A DNA stretch of 64,000 nt from Pseudanabaena sp. M085S1SP2A07QC (GCA_020404895.1 JADBWK010000024.1:57287-121286), one strand, 5' to 3'; shown: positions 1 through 10,726, numbered from the stretch's first letter. The notes: generated by a model not told the origin, from the letters alone. Numbers and translations: made by a program.

Positions 1-2
1 TT

Positions 3-3000
3 CGAGATATTCAGTTTTGCAAACAAAATTATCCTGTCTATGGAGATAGCTCAACTTTAACCACTGAGACACCCTCTTTAACTAGTATCTTTTTGAGAGC
101 GGAGCGAACTTCTCCTGTGCCTAATGCAGGTACTGATTTCTTAATGTGGGGAGACTTCCGTACCGAAGAATTTGCCAGTCGTTCTCAAGAATTTACAGCC
201 TTTACTAGACAATTCAATGGACTAAAGTTCAACTATAACTTTGGCGATTTACAAGCTACAGGGCTTTATAGCAGCACTACACGAGGGTTTGAGCGTGATA
301 TTATTCCGCCCGATGGTACAAGTGGGTTCTTCTTTCTCTCTCGGCGGTTAGTCACCCCTGGCAGTGAAAATGTATTTATCGAATCAGAAGAACTACTGCG
401 TCCCGGAAATATTGTGCGCCGAGTCAAGCTTAACCGCAGTCAAGACTATGAGATTGATTATGATCGCGGCTCTCTGCAATTTCGGCAGCCAATTCTCAAA
501 ACTGATATTGGTGCAGGCGGTGAAACCCTAGTTAGACGAATTATTGTCTCCTATGAATATGACAATGAAGGTGGCACTAGCAACGGTAGTAATAACAATA
601 GTGTCTATGCAGGTCAGTTGCGCTATCACTTCAAGCGCGAGCTTGGCGCAGAGAGTTGGTTAGGCGTTAATTACTTTAAAGAGAATCAAGGAGCACGAGA
701 CTTTCAGCTTTATGGAGCTAATGCTCTAGTTTCCTTTGGCAAAAATTCTTATGTGATTGCGGAATATGCGCGATCGCAAAATAACGCCAGTGACTTACCT
801 GCACCTGTCTCTGGGTCTGCTTTACGCTTTGAAGCAGTTAGCGAATTTGTGGAAGGAATTATAGCTAAAGCTTTTTATCGTCAGACCGATACTGGTTTTG
901 TCAATAATGCCACGATTAGTTTTGTCCCAGGGCAGACAAGGTTAGGGCTAAGTATTGATGCGAAGGTTTCCGATGCTACGACGATTAGGGCTTCCTATGA
1001 GCGGGAAGAGAATCGGGGTGTCGCTCCTCAGCCATTTACACTTGATAGCTTCCTCAGCCTCACCCCTCAATCTACGCCCGGCAATCCCGTTGACAACCAG
1101 CTCAGCACGCTTAGTCTAGGAGTTCTACAAAAGCTAGGTTCGGCAACTGCTGAACTCGACTTTCTGTTGCGAGATCGCCAAGATCGACTAAACACAACAT
1201 TTTCTGGGGCTTCAAGCCAGTTGCGATCGCGTCTAACTGTGCCAATTCTCGAAAATTTAAAATTTATTGCTCAGAATGAAATTAGTCTATCTAACTCGCC
1301 TGATACAGTTCTTCCTGACCGTACAGCCCTAGTTCTAGATTGGCAGCCCATTGAAGGGATTAGTTTACGAGTAGGACAGCAGTGGTTTAGTAGCGGTGTG
1401 CTTGCTGGCAGCAGTTTTACGACTGGCGAAGTTGTGGGAAATTATAAAGTATTCCCTGACACCACGCTTTCGGGTCGATATACTTTGGTGGGTGGCGCAA
1501 ATACCACCACCACCCAAGGAGCGATCGGCTTAAATCAGCGCTGGGGCGTTTTCCCAGGGTTAAGGATTGAGTTCGGTTACGAACGGATTTTTGGCAATGA
1601 CCAAGTTCGGAATTCGGCGGGAGTGACGCAGGTGTTACAGCCTCTAACCACTGGCTCTAATACTTCTTCCCTTGCTCTTCAAAGTGGTGATAACTACAGC
1701 ATTGGCTTTGAATATACTGATAACCCTGATTTTAAGGCAAGTGTGCGTTACGAATATCGGATGTCTTCGGCGGGCGCAAACTCAGTGATTAATGCTTCTG
1801 CCCTCGGTAAGATCAGCCCTTCGATCACTGGGCTACTGCGTTATCAGCGATCGGGAATTGCTAACCAAACGATTAACAATTTTGGTGATACCTCTAGTTT
1901 ACGTTTGGGGCTAGCCTATCGAGATCCTGCTAATGATGCCCTTAATGCTCTATTACGCTATGAATATCGCCAAAACCCTAGCAGTATTCCTGAAAGCTTT
2001 ATTGGTGGTATTGGCTCAGGCTCAGAAGAGCATGTTCTCGCACTTGAAGCTATCTATTCGCCAAACTGGCAATGGGAATTTTATGGGAAGTATGCTTTGC
2101 GCAATAATACTTCCTACTTGGCTCAGGACTTAATTGGAACTTCGGCGATTAATTTAGCGCAGTTACGTGCTACCTATCGAATGGGCTATAACTTCGATGT
2201 GTCGGCTGAGGGCAGATTGATCAACCAACCGACCGCAGGATTTAATGAAGTTGGCTTTGTTACCGAACTCGGTTACTATGCTACGCCCAACTTGCGATTT
2301 GCTCTGGGCTACAGTTCTGGTGCAGTCAATAATGACCGAGACTTCAGTGGTACACGTTCAGCAGGTGGAATTTATGCGGCGGTAACCTTCAAACTCAATG
2401 AACTATTTGACGGATTTGGGCTACAGAAGATTGCGCCACCTCAGCAGAAAGAACCGCTTGATCCTAGCGTCGCCATTGAATTACCCGTTAATTCGAAGAA
2501 AGCTGGTACTACGACAGCATCGGTTCCTAGTAATCTGTCTGAAGTAGTCAGAGTGTCGCTTGCTCAGCCCGTAGAATTTCCAAAATCTCAAGTTAATTTG
2601 TCCCCAATTAACCAATTGGTTTTGGATAACTTAGTAACAGTGTTACGCGAATATCCTGCTTTAAATATTGATGTACAGGGGCATTTGGCATCTCTAACTG
2701 AGGCAAGTGCCAATAGTCCTGATGCTCAGCGACTGGGTAAAGTGCGTTCATATTTAATGCGCCAAGGCATTGATGGTGGTCGGATTACGATGCGATCGCT
2801 GGGTGCTCCAGAAATTGACGACAAGCCTCAAGTGCTTCTTGCTCTTGGTGGCACAAGAGAGACCTTTACGCAAATATCCGATCGGATCAAGCAAGGCAAT
2901 GGCAGCAGCATTCTTCAGAATGTTCTACCTAGTGACTTGTCAAGTGTATCTTCTAATTCACCAGTTGCTTCTAGCCCTCTGCGAGTTCAAGCTATCTCAC

Positions 3001-3854
3001 AACGGATTGAGTTTGCCCCAGTTGGCAAAATGACCGATCCTAGTAATGCCAATCTTGATTTGTTGATTAGTCGAATTGTCAACAATCCAGAGGTAGCAGT
3101 CGAGCTGCAAGGTAATCTCGATGGCTCAGAACTCGAAATCAATCGTTTGATGGGACTACGCAGCTATCTAATTCAAAAGGGCATCGCGAGCGATCGCATT
3201 TTGATTAGTCCTGCAAATAGCGATACGGCAAATAGCAATACCGCAAATAGTATTACGCTCACTCTTGCAAATTTGGAAGGAGTACCTATCGCCCAATTGC
3301 CTAATGGCTCTACGCCTGCGAGAACGATCGCGCAACAAAATAATGATAATCGTCTCAGTCTCAATCTGTCAGGGCTAAATCAGTCTGGACTCAATCTGGG
3401 TGAACTAACTATTTCCTCATCCTCCTTGCTCAGTCAACTTCTCGATCCTGAGAACTATCGCCGTCAGCTCATCGGATTATTACCTAGTCCACAACTGCTC
3501 ACCATGCTTTTAGAACCGCAAGCTCAACCAACTTTGCTATCGACTAACTTCTCAACCTTCCTATCTGGTTTCCCATTGCCTGAAACTGCACCGCGTTGGT
3601 CATCTATTCCTTCAGCTCAAATTTTATCTCTCTTATTCCCTGATCCAAATGCAGCGCCTGAGAGACAACCTGATTTGATTGCTGAAGACACTAAGCGTGA
3701 CTCAAATACCCGCCGTTTAGTGTCAGCCTTGAACTTCCTGCTCAGTCGCGATCGCGATGTGTTGACAGCTCTGCTGCGATCGCTTAACGAGAGCCAACCT
3801 GAGCTGCGTGGCGAAATTATCCGACCTGAACTATTTGAAGAGGGCAAACCATGA
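3..3854 (+). CDS. 5'-truncated outer-membrane beta-barrel protein with two degenerate OmpA-like domains
   Basis: The frame is open from nucleotide 3, so the true start lies upstream of the window; a TTG at 93 is only an internal codon. Upstream codons read YPVYGDSS, which fits a repeated beta-structured outer-membrane architecture. From about nt 150 to 2400 the protein is dominated by alternating polar/aromatic strands (YEYDN, LRYHFKREL, FGYERIFG, LLRYEYRQN) typical of a large beta-barrel. At about nt 2560-2810 and 2995-3220 there are two OmpA-like alpha/beta segments (VEFPKSQVNLSP..., IEFAPVGKMT...). They lack the usual Asp/Arg peptidoglycan-binding pair, so binding may be lost. The stop overlaps the next start (ATGA), implying translational coupling. 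Family placement is by fold pattern; function is unknown. A porin-like or export role for the downstream repeat protein is inference. Confidence 0.75.
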   Translation, partial: RDIQFCKQNYPVYGDSSTLTTETPSLTSIFLRAERTSPVPNAGTDFLMWGDFRTEEFASRSQEFTAFTRQFNGLKFNYNFGDLQATGLYSSTTRGFERDIIPPDGTSGFFFLSRRLVTPGSENVFIESEELLRPGNIVRRVKLNRSQDYEIDYDRGSLQFRQPILKTDIGAGGETLVRRIIVSYEYDNEGGTSNGSNNNSVYAGQLRYHFKRELGAESWLGVNYFKENQGARDFQLYGANALVSFGKNSYVIAEYARSQNNASDLPAPVSGSALRFEAVSEFVEGIIAKAFYRQTDTGFVNNATISFVPGQTRLGLSIDAKVSDATTIRASYEREENRGVAPQPFTLDSFLSLTPQSTPGNPVDNQLSTLSLGVLQKLGSATAELDFLLRDRQDRLNTTFSGASSQLRSRLTVPILENLKFIAQNEISLSNSPDTVLPDRTALVLDWQPIEGISLRVGQQWFSSGVLAGSSFTTGEVVGNYKVFPDTTLSGRYTLVGGANTTTTQGAIGLNQRWGVFPGLRIEFGYERIFGNDQVRNSAGVTQVLQPLTTGSNTSSLALQSGDNYSIGFEYTDNPDFKASVRYEYRMSSAGANSVINASALGKISPSITGLLRYQRSGIANQTINNFGDTSSLRLGLAYRDPANDALNALLRYEYRQNPSSIPESFIGGIGSGSEEHVLALEAIYSPNWQWEFYGKYALRNNTSYLAQDLIGTSAINLAQLRATYRMGYNFDVSAEGRLINQPTAGFNEVGFVTELGYYATPNLRFALGYSSGAVNNDRDFSGTRSAGGIYAAVTFKLNELFDGFGLQKIAPPQQKEPLDPSVAIELPVNSKKAGTTTASVPSNLSEVVRVSLAQPVEFPKSQVNLSPINQLVLDNLVTVLREYPALNIDVQGHLASLTEASANSPDAQRLGKVRSYLMRQGIDGGRITMRSLGAPEIDDKPQVLLALGGTRETFTQISDRIKQGNGSSILQNVLPSDLSSVSSNSPVASSPLRVQAISQRIEFAPVGKMTDPSNANLDLLISRIVNNPEVAVELQGNLDGSELEINRLMGLRSYLIQKGIASDRILISPANSDTANSNTANSITLTLANLEGVPIAQLPNGSTPARTIAQQNNDNRLSLNLSGLNQSGLNLGELTISSSSLLSQLLDPENYRRQLIGLLPSPQLLTMLLEPQAQPTLLSTNFSTFLSGFPLPETAPRWSSIPSAQILSLLFPDPNAAPERQPDLIAEDTKRDSNTRRLVSALNFLLSRDRDVLTALLRSLNESQPELRGEIIRPELFEEGKP

Positions 3855-5950
3855 AGAGAAGACTTACCCTCGTTATTTTGATGATGGCAGAGTTTCTAGC
3901 ACTGTCGTTAAATGAGCAGTTGCTCACGATGGCGCAGACATTGCCACAGGCTTCACCAGACAACCCAGCGCCATCATCACTTCCATCATTTTTAACGATT
4001 AACGTTAATAGCAATCGAGATGACAACTTGCGCGATCGCGAATTGACTCTGCATGAAGCAATTCTGATCGCCAATGGGACGCTCCGCACTGACCAGCTTA
4101 CTCCTGCTGAACTTGCTCAAGTCTTGCCCCGTAAAGGTCGCCACCAGATTCGATTTCAAAATCTTGAGATTCCTAAGATTCAGCTAACAAGTGCTTTGCC
4201 CCCGCTACTTGTGCCAATGGAGATTGATGGAACAACTCATCCCGCTTATAAAGAAGAAACAAGCTTTGCCCAAGAAATTCCGATCCCAGTCCCAGTAGTA
4301 ACGATTACTCCTGCGGCTGGAGCAGAAATTTTTCGGGGTTTGACCATCACCAGCGATGATGTCTTGATTCGTGGTCTGAGTATCTACGGATTTAGCTCAC
4401 GGCACGTTGAAACCGCTGTTACTCCTCTAGGCGATATCTTCATTTCCCATCGCTTGCCACCGCCAGACACGACCCAACAGCAACAGCCTGCCAAAGACTT
4501 TTCCTTTTACGATCGCGATCGCCCTGCGGCTCGTGTGACGATCGAAAATAATTGGCTGGGAGTTCCTCCCGATGGATCGATGCCCTCACAGCCTTCTGCT
4601 TTTGGGGTATATCTATTTCATGGTGTTGATGCGAATATTCGCCGCAATCGGATTGCCAATCATGAAGGCAGTGGCATTATCACCGCCGTTGACACTCGCA
4701 ACTCTGTCATTCAAGAGAATGTAATTGAGGGCAATGGTTTTGATGGAATGCCTGATGCAATTCGGCTTGAAGGAAGAATTGCGGGAATGCAGGTGCGATC
4801 GAATATTATTTGTGGCAATGCTGGTTCAGCGGTATTTTTATTTAAGCCAGAAGGTGCAATTAAGGTTCAAGATAATACTGTGAGTTTTAACGCCCGTTTC
4901 TTTCGCCGCTCTGCTATTTATTTAATGGGACGCGGACATATCGTTAGCAATAATCGCATTAGCAATCAAGCGGGATCTGGTGTAACCGTGGCAGCTTTTC
5001 CTACTAGCGATCGCAATTTGATTCGCCAAAATCAATTTCAATTCATTGAAGGTTTAGATATTGATTTGATCTCTCGTCGCAATGTTAGTGAAAAGGATTT
5101 TCGTACAGGGGATGGGCGCAACCCTAAACGCGATTCCCATTTTTGGCGAGTTGATACGGCAAATGGAGCGATCGATGCTCCCGAATTTCGCGCTGATCGA
5201 TTTAGTCGCATTGATGGCAAGGTTGGCATCGATGGCATCGCTGACCCCAATACAGAAATTGATCTCTATCGATTGCGGGGTGGTGGGCTATATGAGTTGC
5301 TAACCACACTCAAAACTGACGCTAAAGGCAACTTCAGTACTAGCTTAGATAACCTTAAAGCTGGTGATACCCTCAGCGCGATCGCTACCGATCTTGAGTT
5401 TGGTACATCAGAGCCTGCTCGCCATGTCCGCATCGCCGAACTCAATCAACCCGTCCCTGTGATGCCGCCCGACACCATTCCGCCCCCCCAATGCACCACG
5501 CCGCCCCCGCCCCCCATAGCGATCGAACCACCGCCGCCGCCAGCCCCCCCCACTTTACAACTGCCGCGCCAAGTCCACTTTGCCCTCGATGAGGACTTCA
5601 TCAGCAATGCCTCCGTCAAGGTATTAGACAAAATTGTAACGGCGCTCAAAACCTATCCCAGCATCACCCTTGAGCTAGTCGGTCACACCGATCCCAGAGC
5701 CACCGATGCTTACAATATCGAACTTGGATTCCGCCGCAGTCGCTCGGTGAGTCGCTACCTCCGCAGCCAAGGCATTGCCCCCGAAAGGATCGTGGTGCGA
5801 TCGCAAGGGGAGAGACAAAGACTCACCAATCAAACCGATGTCGTTAACTATGCTCGCGATCGGCGGGTGGAGTTCTTCCTGTTTAATATTCAAGGAATCG
5901 AAATTCAGTTAATCGACCAACAAGAAGATATTCAAATCGAAGATAAATAG
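3851..5950 (+). CDS. Secreted parallel beta-helix protein with C-terminal OmpA peptidoglycan-binding domain
   Basis: The 699-residue product starts with a signal peptide (MKRRLTLVILMMAEFLALSL, cleavage likely near AQT). Next comes a segment resembling the start of CSLREA-type beta-helix proteins (RELTLHEAILIANG). Residues about 100-400 hold parallel beta-helix rungs with repeated N-x-I/N-R-I turns (ANIRRNRIANH, SVIQENVIEGN, HIVSNNRISNQ). A short Ig-like stretch follows, then a proline-rich linker around residues 535-570. The C-terminal OmpA domain (about 573-680) keeps GHTDPRATDAYNIELGFRRS and ARDRRVEF, including the Asp and Arg that contact diaminopimelate in this family. The protein is thus predicted to sit in the periplasm or outer membrane, tethered to the wall. 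It overlaps the upstream gene by 4 nt and lies 26 nt before the next, so the three are probably one operon. Confidence 0.8.
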   Translation: MKRRLTLVILMMAEFLALSLNEQLLTMAQTLPQASPDNPAPSSLPSFLTINVNSNRDDNLRDRELTLHEAILIANGTLRTDQLTPAELAQVLPRKGRHQIRFQNLEIPKIQLTSALPPLLVPMEIDGTTHPAYKEETSFAQEIPIPVPVVTITPAAGAEIFRGLTITSDDVLIRGLSIYGFSSRHVETAVTPLGDIFISHRLPPPDTTQQQQPAKDFSFYDRDRPAARVTIENNWLGVPPDGSMPSQPSAFGVYLFHGVDANIRRNRIANHEGSGIITAVDTRNSVIQENVIEGNGFDGMPDAIRLEGRIAGMQVRSNIICGNAGSAVFLFKPEGAIKVQDNTVSFNARFFRRSAIYLMGRGHIVSNNRISNQAGSGVTVAAFPTSDRNLIRQNQFQFIEGLDIDLISRRNVSEKDFRTGDGRNPKRDSHFWRVDTANGAIDAPEFRADRFSRIDGKVGIDGIADPNTEIDLYRLRGGGLYELLTTLKTDAKGNFSTSLDNLKAGDTLSAIATDLEFGTSEPARHVRIAELNQPVPVMPPDTIPPPQCTTPPPPPIAIEPPPPPAPPTLQLPRQVHFALDEDFISNASVKVLDKIVTALKTYPSITLELVGHTDPRATDAYNIELGFRRSRSVSRYLRSQGIAPERIVVRSQGERQRLTNQTDVVNYARDRRVEFFLFNIQGIEIQLIDQQEDIQIEDK

Positions 5951-5976
5951 AGCCAAATAAGGGAAGTAACTTGAAT

Positions 5977-8900
5977 ATGTCGAAGAAGTGGCAAAGTACG
6001 ATTATGAAATTATTTAATTCCTTTTCTCTGGCAACTCTTCGCCAAATTAAGAAGTATCTGCTTCCCTTTGTAAGTTTTATCATCACCCTTAGCATCATTC
6101 TCTTTGGCAATCACCACACCGTGCCACCTGCTCAATCACAGGGGACTGTTGCTGGCATTAACAAAAGTTTTTCGCCAAGTACTGTTAACCCTGGCGAAGT
6201 ATCCAGCCTTAGCGTCTCTTTATTTAACTCCAGCGCGGCTCCCCTAACTGGTTCAACCTTTACAGACAACTTGCCCACAGGAATGAGGGTTGCGAATCCA
6301 CTCAATGTAGTCAATAGTTGCGGGGGCACTGTAACAACATCGGCGGGAGCATTGTTATTCTTATTAGAAGGCGGTACTGTTCCCCCCGCATCAGGTGGGA
6401 ATGATGGTTCATGTATTGTTACCGTGGATGTTGTCACGACAGTTCAAGGCAACTCGGTTAACACAATTCCAGTTAATGGGCTAAACAACGATCAAAATCA
6501 AAGAAATGCCCAACCTGCCAGCGCTACCCTACAAGTCAGGGCAATGAATAACCCTAGTCTGAATAAGACTATTAACCCTAATACGATTCGTAGTGGCGAT
6601 AGTGCGCTCCTAACTATTACCCTAAACAACAACGATCTCTCCATCCCCTTGACCAATGTCTCCTTTACCGACACATTACCAACCAACGTAACGATCGCAG
6701 GTGCTGCTAGTACCAACTGTACATTGGCTCCCACCCCAAGCACTACTGCCAACTCCGTCACTCTCACAGGCGCAACAGTGCCACCAAGCGGCTCTTGTAT
6801 CGTCACTGTACCAATTACTTCATCAGTAGTCGGCGGTCCTTATACCAATACAATTCCCATCGGCGCAATTAGCTCCACGCAGGGAGTTTCTAATGCAAGT
6901 CCAGCTACAGCGCCCCTCACAGTCCAACAAAGACAGATCACCGTTGCCAAAGCATTTTCCCCCAATAATCCCTTTGTTAATGGCACTAGTAATCTCACCA
7001 TTACCCTTACCAACCCCACCACTAGTTCAAATTTTACGGGGCTTGAGCTTACAGATATTATGCCTGCTGACACCACTGTAACAGGTATCACATCCTCATC
7101 CTGTGGCGGTACTGCAAGCTTTCTCGCGGATCGTGTGACCTTAACAGGTGGCTCATTAACCTTTAACACTTTGGGAAATAACAGTTGTACAATCGTCGCG
7201 ACCGTAACTTCTAGTGTCACTGGCAACAGAACCAATACAATTGCTGCCAACGATGTTGGTAATGCTCAAGGAGTACCTAGCACTGCGGCTAATGCTAGCG
7301 TCAACTTCCAAGCCCTCAACATCACTGGCACTAAATCCTTTGCACGGGTGACAACGCCTGCTCCTTCAAATATTGGCGCGTCCCAATTGATAGCTGGTGA
7401 AGTTGGCAGATTTACAATTACTTTAAACAATCCTACGGCGGTTAACTACACAGAATTAGCCTTTGTAGATACTTTCCCTAACAACTTTCTCCAAACTAAT
7501 GGCACTTTCACCAATAGCTGCGGTGGAACTTTGGCGATCGTTGATGCAAATCCTGATCGAGTAGAACTGACCAACGGATTACTAAATGCAAATGCTACTT
7601 GTACAATTACTTTTGAGGTAGTTGCATCACCTGGTGGCGGCTCATTTACCAACTCATTACCAGCTAACTCGATAACTACGTTCCAAGGCGGAAGGAATGC
7701 TAGTGCGATCAATTCAGGCGCAGTAACTTCAGTGGGTGTTATGGTAACTAAAGCCTTTGTTCCTTCTACAGTTCCTGTAAATGGAGTTTCCGAAGCGACC
7801 ATTACTGTCGCTAATTTATCGGGAATTGATCTTACAAATATACTTGTTCCCGATGTGCCGCCTGCGGGCTTGATTGTCGCAAATCCTGTTAATGCCAGCA
7901 CAACCTGTACAGGCGGGAGTGTCACCCGCGACAATGGTGTCACACCATTATCGGGGGGGGAGACAGCGTTTAGATTGGTTGGAGCCAGTCTAAACATTGG
8001 TCAAACTTGCACATTCACATTAAACCTGACCCCTACAACAATCAACAATAAAGTTAATGCTTTTACTGCCAACAACATTACCAATGCCCAAAATGTACCT
8101 GCGGTAGCTCCAAGTACCACATTAACTGTCGGAAATCTTGATATTATTGTCAATAAATCTTTCGCGACTAGCCCCGTAAACATTGGTGCAACCAGCAGAC
8201 TGACTGTAAACTTAGTGATTCCAAATAATTCGGGAAATGTTACGAACTTAAATTTAACCGATACATTACCAGCAGGATTACAAATTTCTAGTACTCCCAA
8301 CTTAACTCGCAGTGTTGACTGTATTGGAGGAACGATCGCCGCACCAGCCCCTGGCAATACGATTACATGGATAAATGTGGGCATCAATCAAAATAATACT
8401 TGTTCAGTCCAGGTAAATACAGTCGCAACTACGCCTGGCGATAAGACTAATACCATTCCCGCAGGCGCAATCGTCACCGAGCAGGCTAGGACTAACGCTA
8501 GTCCAGCTAATGCAACCCTAGCAGTAGTATCCGCACAAATTAGCAAATCCTTTTTCCCGACTCAGATAGCTCCTGGGGGTCGCAGTGTCTTATCCGTAAC
8601 GATTACTAACCGTGCGACTTTTGACCTCACTAACGTTCAAGTAATTGACCCCTTACCCCAAACACCTGCTGATCAAGCGATCAGGATCGCTAATCCCCCT
8701 AATGGCAGCACAACCTGCGCGGGTGGTACGGTTAACGCTGTGGCAAGTGGCACGAGTTTTAGTCTCACAGGAGCCACTGTCCCTGCCTCTGTCGGTATTG
8801 TACCTGGGGTCTGTACCTTCCAAGTCGAAGTGACTGGTACGGCTTCTAGTGGCAGCATTGTCAACACTATTCCTGCGGGAGTCGCTAACTTTAGTAGTAC

Positions 8901-10722
8901 TGAGGGGGTAACCACATCTGCTCCTGCTTCAGCAACCCTTAGTTATGGACCTCTACAAATTTTAGTTAATAAAAACTTTAATCCCCTGACTGTCTCAGGT
9001 GGTTCTACATCATTGTTAAGCGTTCAATTAACAAACAGCTCGGCAATAAACTATGTGGGTGTAAACTTTACAGACAATATGCCCTCTGGCATGATTGTTG
9101 CGTCGCCACTAGATGCTACTACTACCTGTGCCTCTGGCATCATTACGGCAATACCGGGAGCAGGCAGTTTCAATTTGTCAGGAGCATCAATGCCTGCTAA
9201 TACAAGTTGTACCGTATCAGTTAGGGTCACTTCTTCTAGCGCGGGCAACCTTACTAACATAATTCCTGTGGGAGGGGTCAGAAGTTTTCAGGGTGCAGTT
9301 AATACGCAACCAGCAGAGGCGACATTGACTAACCTAGCTGGTCTTGGGCTTGGCAAAAGCTTTAGCCCTTCAACGGTCAATCCCGGCGATACGACTAGGT
9401 TAACGATTACGATCATTAACTCACGACCAGTCGACTTAGCCAATTTAGCCATTACCGATACTTTACCAGCAGGACTAACTATTGCCTCAACTCCCAATAC
9501 AACTACTAACTGTCCTAATGGCTTGGTTACCACTACGGCAAATAGTGTTACCCTCACTGGCGCAACCGTTAATAACAGTACAACCTGTTCTTTTAGTGTC
9601 GATGTTTTAGTGGGGGCTGTGGGAACCTATACCAACATCATTCCTGCTAATAGTATCTCTAGCAACCCCAGTTTTACAAATCCTGATCCTGTTCAGGCGA
9701 CAGTAACTGCGGCGATTTTGCCAACAGTTGCTAAGTCTTTTGCGCCTGATACCATTAGTCAAGGTGGTATCTCAACCCTAACGATTCAGCTTGGCAATGC
9801 CTCTGGCGCAGCTATTACCTTAACCAGTCCCTTTGTTGATACCTTGCCTGCCAACGTTTTGGTTGCCCCCACACCTAATATCGGCGGAACCTGTACAACT
9901 GCCAATGTGGTTGCTAATGCAGGCACAGTTACTTATAACAGTGGTTCCACGATTCCCAATGGCGGTTGTACGATTACGGTGCAGGTAACTTCAGCAACCA
10001 ATGCCGTGTATGTAAACACAATTCCCGCAGGAGCTTTACAAACTAATATTGGCAATAACCCCAGTCCCGCAACTGCCACTTTAACAGTAGGTGGACCGCC
10101 AAATGTGGTGTTAGTAAAACGAATTACGCGCATTAATAGCAATGATCTGAATGGATATGAGAATGACCCTAGTACTACTGATGATGACAGCACAAACTGG
10201 CCGACACCTTTGGCTGAATCGCTAAGAGGAGTAATCTTGCAAACTAATGTCCGTCCGCAAGATGAGTTAGAGTACACAATTTACTATTTGAATATTGGTT
10301 TAAATGATGCCAATAACTTAAGAATCTGCGATCCTGTGCCAGCGAATACGGTCTATATTGCCAATGCCTTTAATGGTTCTACTCCCACTGACGGCGGATC
10401 ATCTGTGGATCTAGGTATTGCCTTACAGACAGGTACGGCATTAGGCGATCGCCGTTTTCTGACAGGTGCGAACGATGCGCCCGATCGCGGTCGATACTAC
10501 GATCCTGCTTTAGGAGAAGTACCTGCGGCAGCAGGACTAGAGAGATGCCCTGATCCTAATAATCCTGCTGCTCCAATTACTACTAATCCCAATGGTCTTG
10601 TGGCAGTTAATGTTACTCGCACCACAGGTGCACCTACTTTTCCCTCTGTTCCTAATGCTACAGGTGCAGGTGTACCTCCGACCTCCTATGGATTTGTGAG
10701 ATTTAGAGTAAGAGTTCGTTAG
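5977..10722 (+). CDS. Giant secreted protein with ten tandem DUF11-like repeats
   Basis: The product is about 1,581 residues. ATG 5977 is preferred over the in-frame TTG 5971 because GGGAAG at 5961 lies about 10 nt upstream. A long N-terminal hydrophobic signal follows (YLLPFVSFIITLSIILFG), with likely cleavage near PPAQSQ. The body is ten repeats of about 110-150 residues, each opening with a K-S/A-F-x-P motif (INKSFSPSTVNPG, ITVAKAFSPN, AQISKSFFPTQIAPG, LGLGKSFSPSTVNPG, PTVAKSFAPDTISQG). Each continues with a D-T-L-P strand and a Cys-containing T-x-C-x-V pair. This matches Ig-like DUF11/conserved-repeat domains of surface proteins. The last 200 residues form a different beta domain ending in RFRVRVR. 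No LPXTG, SLH or OmpA anchor is visible, so it may be held by its operon partners. Adhesin or surface-layer role is inferred. Confidence 0.8.
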   Translation: MSKKWQSTIMKLFNSFSLATLRQIKKYLLPFVSFIITLSIILFGNHHTVPPAQSQGTVAGINKSFSPSTVNPGEVSSLSVSLFNSSAAPLTGSTFTDNLPTGMRVANPLNVVNSCGGTVTTSAGALLFLLEGGTVPPASGGNDGSCIVTVDVVTTVQGNSVNTIPVNGLNNDQNQRNAQPASATLQVRAMNNPSLNKTINPNTIRSGDSALLTITLNNNDLSIPLTNVSFTDTLPTNVTIAGAASTNCTLAPTPSTTANSVTLTGATVPPSGSCIVTVPITSSVVGGPYTNTIPIGAISSTQGVSNASPATAPLTVQQRQITVAKAFSPNNPFVNGTSNLTITLTNPTTSSNFTGLELTDIMPADTTVTGITSSSCGGTASFLADRVTLTGGSLTFNTLGNNSCTIVATVTSSVTGNRTNTIAANDVGNAQGVPSTAANASVNFQALNITGTKSFARVTTPAPSNIGASQLIAGEVGRFTITLNNPTAVNYTELAFVDTFPNNFLQTNGTFTNSCGGTLAIVDANPDRVELTNGLLNANATCTITFEVVASPGGGSFTNSLPANSITTFQGGRNASAINSGAVTSVGVMVTKAFVPSTVPVNGVSEATITVANLSGIDLTNILVPDVPPAGLIVANPVNASTTCTGGSVTRDNGVTPLSGGETAFRLVGASLNIGQTCTFTLNLTPTTINNKVNAFTANNITNAQNVPAVAPSTTLTVGNLDIIVNKSFATSPVNIGATSRLTVNLVIPNNSGNVTNLNLTDTLPAGLQISSTPNLTRSVDCIGGTIAAPAPGNTITWINVGINQNNTCSVQVNTVATTPGDKTNTIPAGAIVTEQARTNASPANATLAVVSAQISKSFFPTQIAPGGRSVLSVTITNRATFDLTNVQVIDPLPQTPADQAIRIANPPNGSTTCAGGTVNAVASGTSFSLTGATVPASVGIVPGVCTFQVEVTGTASSGSIVNTIPAGVANFSSTEGVTTSAPASATLSYGPLQILVNKNFNPLTVSGGSTSLLSVQLTNSSAINYVGVNFTDNMPSGMIVASPLDATTTCASGIITAIPGAGSFNLSGASMPANTSCTVSVRVTSSSAGNLTNIIPVGGVRSFQGAVNTQPAEATLTNLAGLGLGKSFSPSTVNPGDTTRLTITIINSRPVDLANLAITDTLPAGLTIASTPNTTTNCPNGLVTTTANSVTLTGATVNNSTTCSFSVDVLVGAVGTYTNIIPANSISSNPSFTNPDPVQATVTAAILPTVAKSFAPDTISQGGISTLTIQLGNASGAAITLTSPFVDTLPANVLVAPTPNIGGTCTTANVVANAGTVTYNSGSTIPNGGCTITVQVTSATNAVYVNTIPAGALQTNIGNNPSPATATLTVGGPPNVVLVKRITRINSNDLNGYENDPSTTDDDSTNWPTPLAESLRGVILQTNVRPQDELEYTIYYLNIGLNDANNLRICDPVPANTVYIANAFNGSTPTDGGSSVDLGIALQTGTALGDRRFLTGANDAPDRGRYYDPALGEVPAAAGLERCPDPNNPAAPITTNPNGLVAVNVTRTTGAPTFPSVPNATGAGVPPTSYGFVRFRVRVR

Positions 10723-10726
10723 ACAC

